64,000 bases of DNA from CAZUXY01 sp964624235 (lineage in GTDB: Bacteria > Spirochaetota > UBA4802 > UBA5368), in NCBI GenBank assembly GCA_964624235.1, contig CAZUXY010000024.1, positions 1 to 64,000 on the forward strand, written 5' to 3'. Made by a program: the position numbers and the translations under genes. The notes beneath the pieces were generated by a model. That model was given only the letters and a program-made list of their open reading frames with translations, was not told where the DNA came from and ran no database searches. Within the stretch, counting starts at the first letter, position 1; each line of letters opens with the position of its first letter. Below are positions 27,466 through 36,419 of this stretch, one piece after another.

Positions 27466-29301
27466 ATGAGGGGGGGTTCAGGGGTTCAATTCAGACAGAC
27501 GGTAAGCTTCGCGGAGTTTATGTGGAAACTGCTGCTGACGGCATGGCGCTTTCCTTCCATGACTTATCATCTGATAAAGGGTTTGAAATCCCTCGGAAGC
27601 GACAGGAACGTTTCATGGGGATCAATACTGGAAGACATAGCCGCCAGGTATCCTGAGCACACGGCGGTCAAGTCACCCGACGGCACGCTGACCTATCGTG
27701 AACTCAACGCGAAGGCAAACCGCTTCGCCCACTTTCTGCTATCACGGAAGGTGGCCAAGGGTGACACGGTCACCGTGTGCATGGAGAACAGGCCGGAACT
27801 CCTGGTCGCGTACTGCGGGTGCGCCAAGGTGGGCGCCGTATGTTCGCTCATCAATGTCAACCAGCGGGGGGAATCCCTGGTGCACAGCTTCAACCTCAAC
27901 CGTGGAAAGATCGTAATCATCGGCGAGGAATGTCTGGAATTTTTCAATGAAGCGCGTCGCGCCATCGAGTACAGGGACCCGGACATCTGCCTTATCAGGG
28001 ATCCCGCACTGAACAGGCTGAAGGCGCCCGGTGATATTACCGATCTGCTGCAGACCATGCCCGCGGACAATCCGCCCACCACCCGCGACGTGATGATGAA
28101 AAACCCCATCGCTTACGTCTACACCTCGGGCACCACCGGCGGACTTCCCAGGGCCGCGGTGATACTCCACAAACGCACGCTGTCCGCCATGTTCTGGTTC
28201 GGCAGGCTGGTCACCCGCATCAGGCCGTCCCACACGGTGTATGTCCCGCTGCCGTTTTTTCATACCAACGCCCTGACCGTCGGCTGGCCGGCCGCCCTGT
28301 ACAGCGGCGCGGCGGTCGCGCTGCGAAGAAAATTCAGTGCCGGCGGTTTCCTCGATGACGTGAAACGGTTCGGAGTGACCCATTTTGTCTACGTGGGCGA
28401 GGTGTGCAGGTACCTCATGTCCCGGCCGCCGGTCACCGGCGAGGACCGAACCACGCTCAGGTACGTCTTCGGGAACGGACTGAGGCCCGATATATGGCGC
28501 GCCTTCAAGAAACGTTACGGCATCAGGAAGGTGTTCGAATTTTACGGTGCCGCCGAGGGGGTGGGGGTCTTCACCAACCTGCTCAGCATCGACTACAGCG
28601 TGGGCACCAGCCTGACCCCTTACGCCATCGTGAAGTACGACGTGGAAAACGACGCGCCCGTACGGAATGAAAAAGGATTCCTCGTGAAGGTCGGGAAGGG
28701 TGAGGCCGGCCTGCTCATCATGGAGATATCGGAGAAAACGCCCTTTCCCGGTTATTCGGATAAAAAGAAAACCGAGGAGAAAATTATCAGGGACGCCTTC
28801 AGGAAGGGCGACCTGTGGTTCAATACCGGTGATCTCCTCAGGAACATGGGCTTCAGGCACGCACAGTTCGTCGACCGCCTGGGAGACACCTTCCGATGGA
28901 AGGGCGAGAATGTTTCCACGATGGAGGTCGAGAAGGCCATCGATTCGTTTCCAGGGGTGAACTCATCGGCGGTGTACGGTATCGCCATGCCCACCGGCGA
29001 CGGCAGGGCGGGAATGGCCGCCATTATTAAGGAAGAGGGGAAGGAAATAAACCTTGCGGCCCTTGCGGCGCACCTGAGGTCATCGCTGCCCAAATACGCG
29101 GTACCCCTCTGTATACGTTTCGTTGAAGACTTTGAGTGGACGGCGACACACAAAATAAAGAAGCTCAGGTTGAAGAATGAGGGTTTCGATCCGGCACGGG
29201 TAGGGGGTCCACTGTACGTGCTCCTGCCGGGCAGCGACGCCTACACGCCTATGGATGATGCGTTGTACCGTGACATAACAGCAGGCAAATACAGGTTCTG
29301 A
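27466..29301 (+). CDS. FATP-type acyl-CoA synthetase (AMP-binding)
   Basis: A 611-residue adenylate-forming enzyme of the fatty-acid transport protein/very-long-chain acyl-CoA synthetase branch. The P-loop-like motif is YVYTSGTTGGLPRAAV, followed by PLPFFHTNALTVGWP, an FYGAAEG motif, and the FATP-type TGDLLRNMGFRHAQFVDRLGD hinge with FRWKGENVST. These enzymes activate long-chain fatty or bile-type acids to CoA thioesters at the membrane; the N-terminal 45 residues include an amphipathic stretch. The start at ATG 27466 follows GGAGGGAGGA. A hotdog-fold thioesterase-like gene begins 10 bp after its stop, so the two are translated together and probably act on the same acyl-CoA pool. Confidence 0.88.
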   Translation: MRGGSGVQFRQTVSFAEFMWKLLLTAWRFPSMTYHLIKGLKSLGSDRNVSWGSILEDIAARYPEHTAVKSPDGTLTYRELNAKANRFAHFLLSRKVAKGDTVTVCMENRPELLVAYCGCAKVGAVCSLINVNQRGESLVHSFNLNRGKIVIIGEECLEFFNEARRAIEYRDPDICLIRDPALNRLKAPGDITDLLQTMPADNPPTTRDVMMKNPIAYVYTSGTTGGLPRAAVILHKRTLSAMFWFGRLVTRIRPSHTVYVPLPFFHTNALTVGWPAALYSGAAVALRRKFSAGGFLDDVKRFGVTHFVYVGEVCRYLMSRPPVTGEDRTTLRYVFGNGLRPDIWRAFKKRYGIRKVFEFYGAAEGVGVFTNLLSIDYSVGTSLTPYAIVKYDVENDAPVRNEKGFLVKVGKGEAGLLIMEISEKTPFPGYSDKKKTEEKIIRDAFRKGDLWFNTGDLLRNMGFRHAQFVDRLGDTFRWKGENVSTMEVEKAIDSFPGVNSSAVYGIAMPTGDGRAGMAAIIKEEGKEINLAALAAHLRSSLPKYAVPLCIRFVEDFEWTATHKIKKLRLKNEGFDPARVGGPLYVLLPGSDAYTPMDDALYRDITAGKYRF

Positions 29302-29311
29302 GAAATACGGC

Positions 29312-30103
29312 ATGCACCAGTTCGATCAGGATATTGCCCTCACGCCCACCGGACCTTCCCTCTTCGAGGGAACCATTAGCCCCAACTGGTCCATAAACGG
29401 GATTCCCAACGGAGGGTACCTGATGGCCCTCATGACCGGCGCCATGATGCGGGTCGCCGAGAAAACCGCGACCCCCATCGTTACGGTAAACTACCTCGCG
29501 CGCTGCGTACCGGGGAGCATTACCGTTTCGGTGGAAAAGATCGCTTCGTCAAGGCAGTTCGACCGGCTGGAGGCGCGGCTTTCCCAGGAGGGCAAGGTAA
29601 AGCTGAGGGCCTTCGGCACCTTCGCCGATGAAAAACTCGAATGCTTTCTTAAAAAATACGAATCCGTTCCTCCCGCAACGGCACCACCCGAAAACTGCGT
29701 GCGGGTGCCGGCCCTTCCCGGTTACACCCTTATCGAACGAATGGACATCAGGCTCGATCCGGCCACCGCGGGCTGGATGTCGGGAACGAACGCCGAAAAA
29801 TCGGAACAGCGCGGATGGATCCGGTTCATGGACAGCCGGCCTTTCGATCCTCTTGCGCTCCTGCTCATCGCCGACTCGTTTCCCCCGGCGGTCTTCGCCA
29901 GCCAGGGGCCGCTCGCATGGGTCCCCACCATCGAGTTTAACGTGAGCGTAAGGGAACGGGCATCGACTCCATGGCTAAGGTGCCGCTTCAGCACCAGGTT
30001 CATCAACTGCGGCCTCATCGAAGAGGACGGCGAGATATGGGACGGGGAAGGCGAACTGGTTGCCCTTTCGCGCCAGACGGCGCAGTTCAGGCCTGCTTCC
30101 TGA
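29312..30103 (+). CDS. Acyl-CoA thioesterase-like protein (double hotdog)
   Basis: A 263-residue protein of the TesB-like, acyl-CoA thioesterase family. The start contains NWSINGIPNGGYLMALMTGAM (about residues 22-42), the typical N-G-G-Y-L turn of the first hotdog. The second half shows RFMDSRPFDPLALLLIADSFPPAVF and the family's strand PTIEFNVSVRE. The catalytic Asp-Gln-Ser/Thr set of TesB cannot be identified with certainty, so it may be a binding rather than hydrolytic protein. It begins 10 bp after the FATP-like gene with almost no RBS of its own, pointing to translational coupling. It probably trims or senses CoA esters made by the ligase. Confidence 0.7.
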   Translation: MHQFDQDIALTPTGPSLFEGTISPNWSINGIPNGGYLMALMTGAMMRVAEKTATPIVTVNYLARCVPGSITVSVEKIASSRQFDRLEARLSQEGKVKLRAFGTFADEKLECFLKKYESVPPATAPPENCVRVPALPGYTLIERMDIRLDPATAGWMSGTNAEKSEQRGWIRFMDSRPFDPLALLLIADSFPPAVFASQGPLAWVPTIEFNVSVRERASTPWLRCRFSTRFINCGLIEEDGEIWDGEGELVALSRQTAQFRPAS

Positions 30104-30279
30104 CGCATGCTCGTCGGACTTCCCGTACTCCGCGGAGGGGCGGGTATAAACCGCCGCACATAAATGCCTTGCGAAAATCAGAAGCTCCCCTTACGGTAAA
30201 AATCTCCGTTCTCCGCGCCCGCTCCGACGCATAATATCTTGGGGTTCCATGCTTTATTCCAACAACAGGGGGTACTGTT
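30104..30279. other. Gap between the thioesterase-like and amidohydrolase genes
   Basis: No gene. A GGCGG / CCGCC stem with a GTATAAA loop (near 30136-30152) may be a weak terminator without a T-tract. No promoter could be placed clearly. Confidence 0.3.
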
Positions 30280-31218
30280 ATGATTATAGACGCGCATTGC
30301 CATCTGGCCGACGGTAAATGGATATCGCGCGGATGGTGGGAAGGCCTTGCAAAGGTGGCCGTCCCCGTGCTGAAGAAGATGGGCATGGCGGACGCAACCG
30401 TCGACGGCATTATTGAGGGAGTGCTGCCGGGGGTCATCTTTGATCCCACGGGCGAGAAACAGCTCGCTGCCATGGACGAGGCCGGCATCGACATGGCGGT
30501 GATCTTTCCCATCGATTACGGGGTGCTGCTCGGCGAACCCGAGGAGGGCATTGAAAGCATAAACCGGCATTTCGCCGGTCTGCAGAACAGGTACCCCGAC
30601 AGGTTCATCACCTATGCAACCGTGGACCCGCGCAGGCCTGAAGCCGCCGATCTTATCAAGAAAGCACTGGACGAGTGGGGTATGAAAGGCGTCAAGTTCC
30701 ACCAGGGGTCCGGGTTTTATCCCAACGATAAGGAAACCCGCGCGCTCATGAAGATCATCGGTGACCGGAAGGTGCCGGTGGTCTTTCACACCGGACATAT
30801 TCTTCAGCCGCTCTACAGCAAGTACTGCGATCCCATGTGGCTGGACGAACTCTGCGCCGACTTTCCCGACCAGGTGATCATTGCCGCCCACATGGGGCAT
30901 GGCTTTCGCAACCAGCTTTTTCACATGGGGGCATGCAAAACCAACCTGTGGACCGACCTTTCGGACAACCAGCGCCGGGCCGCTCACGAGTACACCGCTT
31001 TTCGCGAAGCGGTCAGGGGCGCGCTCGACAACTTCGGCCCCGATCGGGTTATGTTCGGCACCGACGGTCCCTATCTCAGGACCGTCATGTCCGATAAGGA
31101 CTATGTACAGCTGATAAAAGACCTGCCTGCGAACGCCCCCGGGGGGATCAGTTTTACCGAGGAGGAAATTCAGGGTATCCTGGGAGGGAACGCAGCTCGG
31201 CTGCTGGGACTCGGGTGA
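30280..31218 (+). CDS. Amidohydrolase (Amidohydro_2 family)
   Basis: A 312-residue TIM-barrel amidohydrolase. The first strand is MIIDAHCHLADG with the D-x-H-x-H-like metal motif, followed by AMDEAGIDMAVIFPIDYG, GVKFHQGSGFYPND, VVFHTGHIL, IIAAHMGHG and the final DRVMFGTDGPYL carrying the catalytic aspartate. This is the metal-dependent branch containing ACMSD-like decarboxylases and lactone or amide hydrolases. The inserted segment at about 12-45 covers the active site. RBS AGGGGG precedes ATG 30280. It may belong functionally with the acyl-CoA genes just upstream, but there is no direct evidence. Confidence 0.8.
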   Translation: MIIDAHCHLADGKWISRGWWEGLAKVAVPVLKKMGMADATVDGIIEGVLPGVIFDPTGEKQLAAMDEAGIDMAVIFPIDYGVLLGEPEEGIESINRHFAGLQNRYPDRFITYATVDPRRPEAADLIKKALDEWGMKGVKFHQGSGFYPNDKETRALMKIIGDRKVPVVFHTGHILQPLYSKYCDPMWLDELCADFPDQVIIAAHMGHGFRNQLFHMGACKTNLWTDLSDNQRRAAHEYTAFREAVRGALDNFGPDRVMFGTDGPYLRTVMSDKDYVQLIKDLPANAPGGISFTEEEIQGILGGNAARLLGLG

Positions 31219-31330
31219 AGAACGAATTTAACCGGGTGATAATGCGGGGGAGGGACGCCGTTTGACCGGCCATGACTTTTACGGCGGCCGCCGTGGGTTT
31301 GGTTATGGTGTCGCTACGCAGATCGATCAT
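31154..31330 (-). pseudogene. N-terminal remnant of low-specificity L-threonine aldolase
   Basis: From ATG 31330, behind a good GAGG ribosome-binding site, the minus strand reads MIDLRSDTITKPTAAAVKVM. This is the near-universal start of low-specificity L-threonine aldolases (M-I-D-L-R-S-D-T-V-T-K-P). After about residue 21 the similarity stops: the family's A-x-x-G-D-D-x-Y-G-E-D segment is absent, and the frame runs on to a stop at 31154 inside the end of the amidohydrolase gene. About 320 residues, including the PLP lysine, are missing. I read it as a deletion scar that kept the promoter-proximal end of an ltaE gene. Confidence 0.6.
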
Positions 31331-31593
31331 GGTGGTGCCTCGAAAAAATAACGGCTCAATACGGCGAAGTATGGAATGTGGATGAGCATGCGTCAGGGTA
31401 AAATAAGCCGGGCACCGGTGAGCGATCGGGCATAGCGTGGGAACATGGTGAGTTGGACATTTATTTCGTTTAACGTTTAAGGTCGGCTCACTGAACGGCA
31501 TTCAACGAGAACCGGGCAAGAGGTAATCGCGGCCGGTTTTCACATCGCGTTTTCGATTGTCGGGCAGGCAGATGTAATGATTTGAATAATTAC

Positions 31594-31621
31594 TTGACAG
31601 ACGAAAAAATTCCTTTAATAT
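31594..31621 (+). promoter_or_regulatory. Promoter upstream of the WSC lipoprotein gene
   Basis: TTGACA (31594-31599), a 16-bp spacer and TAATAT (31616-31621). The next start codon is the WSC ATG at 31810, implying an AT-rich leader of about 180 nt; nothing coding is seen between. Confidence 0.5.
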
Positions 31622-31809
31622 CTTTGTATAAGGGGACATCCAGGTATTGTATTCAGGATGTTTTCCTGTGGGCACATATCAAAATTGAAAAATCAGAATT
31701 TTCAACAGTGGTATTTCGAAAATATTTATTTTAAAAGGTGCCCGTAATCGAAAATCCGCATCTGCCATAATTATTGATCAATTTATTACACACATAATGA
31801 GGAGGGGTT

Positions 31810-32181
31810 ATGCGAAATATATTGGTTGTGATGGCGTCTTTTTTTCTGTTGATGAGCTGTGCTGCGCAAAAAACGAAAACAACGAACGCCGCCTTTAAGT
31901 ATATCGGCTGCTTCAAGGACCAGGGTGAGCCGCAGGGTACGAAAGGCCGCGATTTGTCGGGATTTGCGATCAGTGACCCTAAAATGACTACTGAAAAATG
32001 CGTCTCGATCTGTCGCGAGAAGGGCTTTAAATATGCCGGAACGCAATACGGTACATGGTGTTTCTGCGGAAATACCTACGGGAAATCGGGCAAAGCGGAT
32101 AATTGTAACATGAAGTGCGGCGGGGACAATCGTCAGAAGTGCGGAGGCACCTGGGCCAACAGCGTCTATTCCGTCGAGTAA
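31810..32181 (+). CDS. WSC-domain lipoprotein
   Basis: A 123-residue protein starting MRNILVVMASFFLLMSCAAQ, a lipoprotein signal with the acylated cysteine at 17. The rest is one WSC domain of about 85 residues: YIGCFKD at the start, the MTTEKCVSICREKGFKYAG helix, WCFCGNTYGKSG and the CGGDNRQKCGGTW ending, with eight cysteines expected to form four disulphides. WSC domains bind carbohydrate in fungal and animal surface proteins and are uncommon in bacteria. It is presumably anchored at the cell surface or periplasm. The start has a strong AGGAGGGG RBS. Base use is more AT-rich than its neighbours, compatible with horizontal origin. Confidence 0.85.
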   Translation: MRNILVVMASFFLLMSCAAQKTKTTNAAFKYIGCFKDQGEPQGTKGRDLSGFAISDPKMTTEKCVSICREKGFKYAGTQYGTWCFCGNTYGKSGKADNCNMKCGGDNRQKCGGTWANSVYSVE

Positions 32182-32274
32182 GAAGAATCGGAATACTGCA
32201 AGACCCGGCATAATCAACCGTTGAAAATACGCTTTTTTATCGCGTACCCTGAGATATGCTGCTTCTGTGCAGTG

Positions 32275-32301
32275 GCCCTCGCTTAGTGAGAGGGGCTTTT
32301 T
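32275..32301 (+). terminator. Rho-independent terminator after the WSC gene
   Basis: GCCCTC pairs with GAGGGGC (one bulge) around a short loop, followed by TTTTT (32297-32301), 94 bp after the WSC stop. The rest of 32182-32632 holds no recognisable gene. Confidence 0.5.
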
Positions 32302-32632
32302 GGGCTCTGCGTACTTCCGCACCCGATAAAGGCCGGAATTCAAATATGGATACAGCGATTGTTGTTTATGCTGACCTGGAACCATTTGAAAGTGTATACA
32401 CACCAACGAACCGCTAACCAATGCCGGCGCACACGCCTTCAGGTACAGATCGGCTGAGCGTGTTTTCATCGGCAGACATCGAAATATACAATACGATTAT
32501 TATAGCCGCTATTTGAGGTTTTTCCCATGCGGCAGTATGAAATTAACTGGATTTGGTAATTACGGTTATGCTCCCCGGATTCGTATAAGCTGTTCCAGGG
32601 GTGAATCTGCTCGTTTAATCAAGGAGGCTGCT

Positions 32633-33034
32633 GTGAACATATATACCACAATGCATTTTACCCTCATGGGGGCCGCCGCGGTGCTGTTTATCGCGGCCAT
32701 GATGACGGCGCGCGGGAAGAAAGGTGCCGGCTGGTTTTTCAGGCACCGCAGGCTGGCATTCACCGGGGTTGCGGCGGCGGTCGCGGGGGTGCTGTCAATC
32801 GCCTATCTCAAGTTTTCGATGAACTATCCGCACTTCAAGTCACCCCACGCCATCGGCGGACTGGTCACCATGTTCGCGATACTGGCGTCTCCCGTATTCG
32901 GCACCCTGACAGCCGCGGGGAAGAGGGGCATGCGCGCCGTACACCGCAACCTGGGACGGGTAACGGTTATTCTGGTAGTAATCACGGCGGTGTTCGGCGT
33001 ACTGAGACTTCTGCAGATAATGAAGATGATCTGA
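32633..33034 (+). CDS. Small four-helix membrane protein, DUF4079/cytochrome b561-like
   Basis: A 133-residue protein of about four membrane helices, from GTG 32633, which follows a very strong AAGGAGG. The longer open frame upstream is not used. Histidines near helix ends (MHFTLMGAAAVLFIAAMM, MNYPHFKSPHAIGG, AVHRNLGR) fit a b-type haem-binding membrane protein such as DUF4079 or the ferric-reductase/b561 type. The SPHAIGG motif at the start of helix 3 is the best marker. It may pass electrons across the membrane, but no partner is encoded nearby. Confidence in the exact family is moderate. Confidence 0.6.
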   Translation: MNIYTTMHFTLMGAAAVLFIAAMMTARGKKGAGWFFRHRRLAFTGVAAAVAGVLSIAYLKFSMNYPHFKSPHAIGGLVTMFAILASPVFGTLTAAGKRGMRAVHRNLGRVTVILVVITAVFGVLRLLQIMKMI

Positions 33035-33198
33035 CCGTAATCCGAAAAACAGCGGGCTGTTCCGGCACGAAACCGGGTATTCGGGGTCCTCTGCCGCCGG
33101 GACATCCCCTTTTTCCCGTTGTGAAGGGTAAGGCCGACAGTGCCGGTAAACCCGGTTATATCCCGGCTGTTTCCGCAAAACAGGTCCCGCGAATTCGC

Positions 33199-33232
33199 AA
33201 CGCCATGCCGCCGCTCCGACCGGCATGGCGTT
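33199..33232. terminator. Perfect 12-bp bidirectional hairpin
   Basis: AACGCCATGCCG (33199-33210) and CGGCATGGCGTT (33221-33232) are exact complements around a 10-nt loop. They lie between the convergent b561-like gene and the small membrane gene. It ends with only a short T run on either strand but is well placed to stop transcription both ways. Confidence 0.6.
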
Positions 33233-33251
33233 CAATACAGCCGGGTTATAT

Positions 33252-33443
33252 CTATACCGTGTAACGCCCCGGCAGGGTGTGCAGTCTCACCAGCAGGGCC
33301 TTGAGCTGCATCCGCCGGTGGGCCGGGAACCCGATAAAGGGGGTGAGCAGCAGAAACACAACCCCGCCGGCGAGCACCACGACCAGTGTCACGGCCATGA
33401 TTATCACATATATCAAAAAACCCAGTATGCTTCGAATAATCAT
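33252..33443 (-). CDS. Small two-helix membrane protein
   Basis: A 63-residue protein with one long hydrophobic stretch (IIRSILGFLIYVIIMAVTL and beyond, about 2-42, possibly two helices) and a basic C-terminus (HRRMQLKALLVRLHTL). ATG 33443 lies 15 bp after the stop of the CrtI-like gene, and its ribosome-binding site GGGGAGGA overlaps that gene's end, so it is surely the last gene of that operon. I recognise no family. It may be a membrane partner for the oxidoreductase. Confidence 0.6.
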   Translation of the reverse strand: MIIRSILGFLIYVIIMAVTLVVVLAGGVVFLLLTPFIGFPAHRRMQLKALLVRLHTLPGRYTV

Positions 33444-33458
33444 TGTTGTCCTCCCCGC

Positions 33459-34967
33459 CTAGATTTTTTCGTTTTCAACGATCTTGTTGTACGCGATCAT
33501 CCCTGATGCCGTCGTCGTAGGAACCCCTCCGCCGGGATGGGTCCCCGAGCCGCACAGGTACAGTCCCTGAATGATCTTCGATTTCGCCGACGGCCTGAAG
33601 ATCGCCTGGTGCGTCGCGTCCTGGTGGAAGCAGTAAAGGGCTCCCTCCGGAAGGCGCAGCGCCCGTTCGTAGTCCATGGGTGACGAGGCGATCACCTGTG
33701 TCACCTGGTCTTTCAGGCCGGGAACCAGGGCGCGCGATACGTAGTCGAGGTATTCCTCGACGAACTGATCCTTGAACGAGTCCCAGTCGGTTCCCTTGAG
33801 CCGGTAGAATGATTCGGGAATGACGTTGAGTACGTGATGTCCCTTCGGCGCGAGGCTGTCGTCGGAATGGGAGGTCCAGCAGATGAGGCCGTAGTTTTTC
33901 TCGGCCGGGAGCATCACACCCGTCTCCACATGTTTGGTCCAGAAGTCGTTTACCTCCTGCATCGAAACGGCGGTATAGCTGTGGTGGGCGTCGAGTTTCG
34001 GTTTGCTTTTGAGTCCCACGTAGATCATGCAGAGGCTTTTGCCCAGTTCCAGGCTTTTCACACCGCGCCGCGGCAGCCAGGGAATGTGTTCTTCGCCGAT
34101 CATATTGAGGTAGAGCATCTTCGGGTTGACGTCCGAGACGATGATCTTTGCGCTGATGGTGCTGCCGTCCTCCAACTCCACCCCGCAGGCGCGTCCCTTT
34201 CGTATTATCACCTTTTTTACGGCGGCGTTCATTCTTATTTCCAGGCCTTTCTTCTTCCCGCACCGCAGCAGGGCCTCGGGTATTCTTATCATGCCGCCGC
34301 GGGGATACCAGATGCCCGCGTGCTCGGTGTAGGGAATCATCGAGAAGGGTCCGGGCGTAAGCGCCGGTGGCATCCCCATGTAGAGCGACTGGTAGGCCAT
34401 GGTATCGAGCACCTTCTCGCTCTTGAAGTAGCGCTGGAACATGTCCTGGTAGGTCACCAGGAAGTTGGGCAGGAATTTCAACAGTTTCGGGTTCTTTTTG
34501 ATCATCCGTCCCATGTCGCCGAAGGTGTCGGCAGGGTCGAAAAACAGCGCGTCGATGAGGACGGTCATCATTTCGTGGTAATAGGCGCAGAAGTCCTTCC
34601 ATCGTTTACCGTCCTCCCTGGAGAGCGAGGATATCACCTCGCCGGTCGCCTCCAGCGATTTCTCGATGGTAATGCGCTCGCCGTTGCGGTACATCACCGA
34701 GAACAGGGGATCGCAGGGGATCAGGTCCACCTCTTTCTGAAAGGTGGTCCCCATCATCGAAAACACCTTCTCGATAGGCTGGATGATCTCCACGATCGAT
34801 GCGCCCACGTCGTGGCGGTAGCCGTTCCTCTCGAAGGTGGAACAGCACCCTCCTATCCTTCCGCTCTGTTCAAGGACCAGCACCTTCAGCCCGTGATTGG
34901 CGAGCAGGGCGGAGGATGAAAGCCCCCCCATTCCCGCTCCGATAATTATCGCGTCATAATCGGCCAT
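33459..34967 (-). CDS. CrtI/phytoene desaturase-like FAD-dependent oxidoreductase
   Basis: A 502-residue flavoprotein of the carotenoid desaturase/retinol saturase branch. The dinucleotide-binding start is DAIIIGAGMGGLSSSALLA (about residues 5-23) with the acidic VLEQSGRIGGCCSTFERNG, and the C-terminus has the family's GLYLCGSGTHPGGGVPTT. Family members desaturate, isomerise or saturate polyene chains using FAD at the membrane. The phytoene synthase gene that would support carotenoid synthesis is not in the window, so it could equally act on another polyunsaturated lipid. ATG 34967 follows GGAGGTGACGATC. The small membrane protein gene follows at 15 bp. Confidence 0.85.
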   Translation of the reverse strand: MADYDAIIIGAGMGGLSSSALLANHGLKVLVLEQSGRIGGCCSTFERNGYRHDVGASIVEIIQPIEKVFSMMGTTFQKEVDLIPCDPLFSVMYRNGERITIEKSLEATGEVISSLSREDGKRWKDFCAYYHEMMTVLIDALFFDPADTFGDMGRMIKKNPKLLKFLPNFLVTYQDMFQRYFKSEKVLDTMAYQSLYMGMPPALTPGPFSMIPYTEHAGIWYPRGGMIRIPEALLRCGKKKGLEIRMNAAVKKVIIRKGRACGVELEDGSTISAKIIVSDVNPKMLYLNMIGEEHIPWLPRRGVKSLELGKSLCMIYVGLKSKPKLDAHHSYTAVSMQEVNDFWTKHVETGVMLPAEKNYGLICWTSHSDDSLAPKGHHVLNVIPESFYRLKGTDWDSFKDQFVEEYLDYVSRALVPGLKDQVTQVIASSPMDYERALRLPEGALYCFHQDATHQAIFRPSAKSKIIQGLYLCGSGTHPGGGVPTTTASGMIAYNKIVENEKI

Positions 34968-35165
34968 GATCGTCACCTCCGGAGTGATTGGCAGGCGACG
35001 GCGCCGGCCGGTATGACCGTTATGCGCCGCATATCCAGGGGCCGTCGCCGTTGTCGTGCAAAGGGTCGCCGGGGTTCGAGTAAATATCAACATTTATATA
35101 AAATATGATAAATAAATTAGAACACATATGCGTATTGCCCCGCAAGACAGATCTGTATTGAAGGT

Positions 35166-36191
35166 TTATTCAGAGAGAAAGTAGTTCCGCGGGAACATGC
35201 GGATCATTTCGACGATGGGTTCAATGCTCTCGGCGTTGAGTTTCTTTTTTATGCGGCGTATATAGGTGTCGACGGCCTCGGGGACGGTGTTCATGGTCCG
35301 GGCGATGTTCCTCCGCGGTTCGTTGCCAGCCAGGAGCATAAGCACGGTGCGTTCATTTTTGGAGAGGAGGTACAGCAGCATTTTCAGTATGCTGAACTCG
35401 TTGCTGACGGTGCTGGCCGCATGTGAAATGATGCCCACGACCCCTTCGACCGACCCCTCCCTGATCAGGCGGCGGCTGACCATCGTGGCGTATTGATAGG
35501 TGCCGTCCTTTTTCCGTATCCGCGAGATGAAAGGGCGGCGGGGCTCGCCGTTCAACGTGGCCTTCATGTACTCGATATGGGACATCACGTCGTCCGGATG
35601 GATGAAGGTCATGTAGTGTATACCTGTCACTTCGTCGGGCTTCCATTGCGACACCTGCTCAACCACGCCGCTGATGTAGCGGATGATCCCGTTCGTGTCG
35701 GTGAAATAGACGACATCGCTGAGGCGCTCGATGAAGTGCTGGTAGTACGCGTCGAATTCACTCACCCGCTCCATGGCCGCGCCGTACCCGGAGATTTCCC
35801 TCCCGGTGATCATCACGATCTCGGGGACGTCTCCTGAACCGAAAAACCCGCGTACGGTCCATTCGTGCCGCCGGGCTTCGCCGTCGGGCAGTTCGCAGCG
35901 GTGCACCGTCCGCGCGGTCGGCCGGTCGAGGGTTATTTCGGAAAGCGGGTGGCACAGGATGTCGCTGAGGGACGGCGGCAACGGCGTGCCATACACCGCC
36001 TGTTCGTCGAGGCCGAAGCGGCCGCAAAAGGTCATGTTCGCATGTACGAGAAAACCGGTCGCGGGACGGTACAGGGCCGCCATTTCGTCATCGGCGCTCA
36101 GGGGGGAAATAAGCTCACTGCCGTCGATCCTGAGGGTTACGGCGTTGTACTCGATTGACGAACCGGCTTTACGGCCGCTTTTTGTTCCCAT
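35166..36191 (-). CDS. PAS-domain regulator with LuxR-type HTH
   Basis: A 341-residue soluble protein. After a degenerate PAS-like N-terminus (about 40-140), a clear PAS/PAC domain runs from VVYFTDTNGIIRYISG to the PAC-like RKDGTYQYATM (about 155-260). The C-terminal 65 residues form a helix-turn-helix of the LuxR type: LMLLAGNEPRRNIARTMNT, then EAVDTYIRRIKKKLNAES. It binds DNA in response to a small molecule, redox or light state sensed by PAS (inference). It has no receiver domain, so it is not a classical response regulator. It is divergent from the aminotransferase gene. Confidence 0.75.
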   Translation of the reverse strand: MGTKSGRKAGSSIEYNAVTLRIDGSELISPLSADDEMAALYRPATGFLVHANMTFCGRFGLDEQAVYGTPLPPSLSDILCHPLSEITLDRPTARTVHRCELPDGEARRHEWTVRGFFGSGDVPEIVMITGREISGYGAAMERVSEFDAYYQHFIERLSDVVYFTDTNGIIRYISGVVEQVSQWKPDEVTGIHYMTFIHPDDVMSHIEYMKATLNGEPRRPFISRIRKKDGTYQYATMVSRRLIREGSVEGVVGIISHAASTVSNEFSILKMLLYLLSKNERTVLMLLAGNEPRRNIARTMNTVPEAVDTYIRRIKKKLNAESIEPIVEMIRMFPRNYFLSE

Positions 36192-36419
36192 AGGCTGGAC
36201 CTTCTCTCCCGGTTGACGTCACTATGACACCCTAAAATAATGTGTAAAGAAAAAACCGCATTCTTTTGTCCCCGTTCATGCGGTCCCGTAAAATACGGTT
36301 GACCGGAAGTCTGGTTTATGTTATACAACACAGTTATTCATATATACATATTTCACGGCCCTCCCCGCCGGGGAGAGGATCGTGCGCGTCACAAAAACAA
36401 CATCAATAAAGGTGATCAA

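Noticed and set aside
30087..30512. Minus-strand frame over the thioesterase-amidohydrolase gap
   Set aside because: It mostly runs antisense to the amidohydrolase gene; the P-P-L-R-G stretch comes from the GC-rich palindrome rather than a protein.
33199..33232. The 12-bp hairpin as a regulatory operator
   Set aside because: Its GC-rich stem lies between two convergent genes with no promoter beside it, so termination is the simpler reading.
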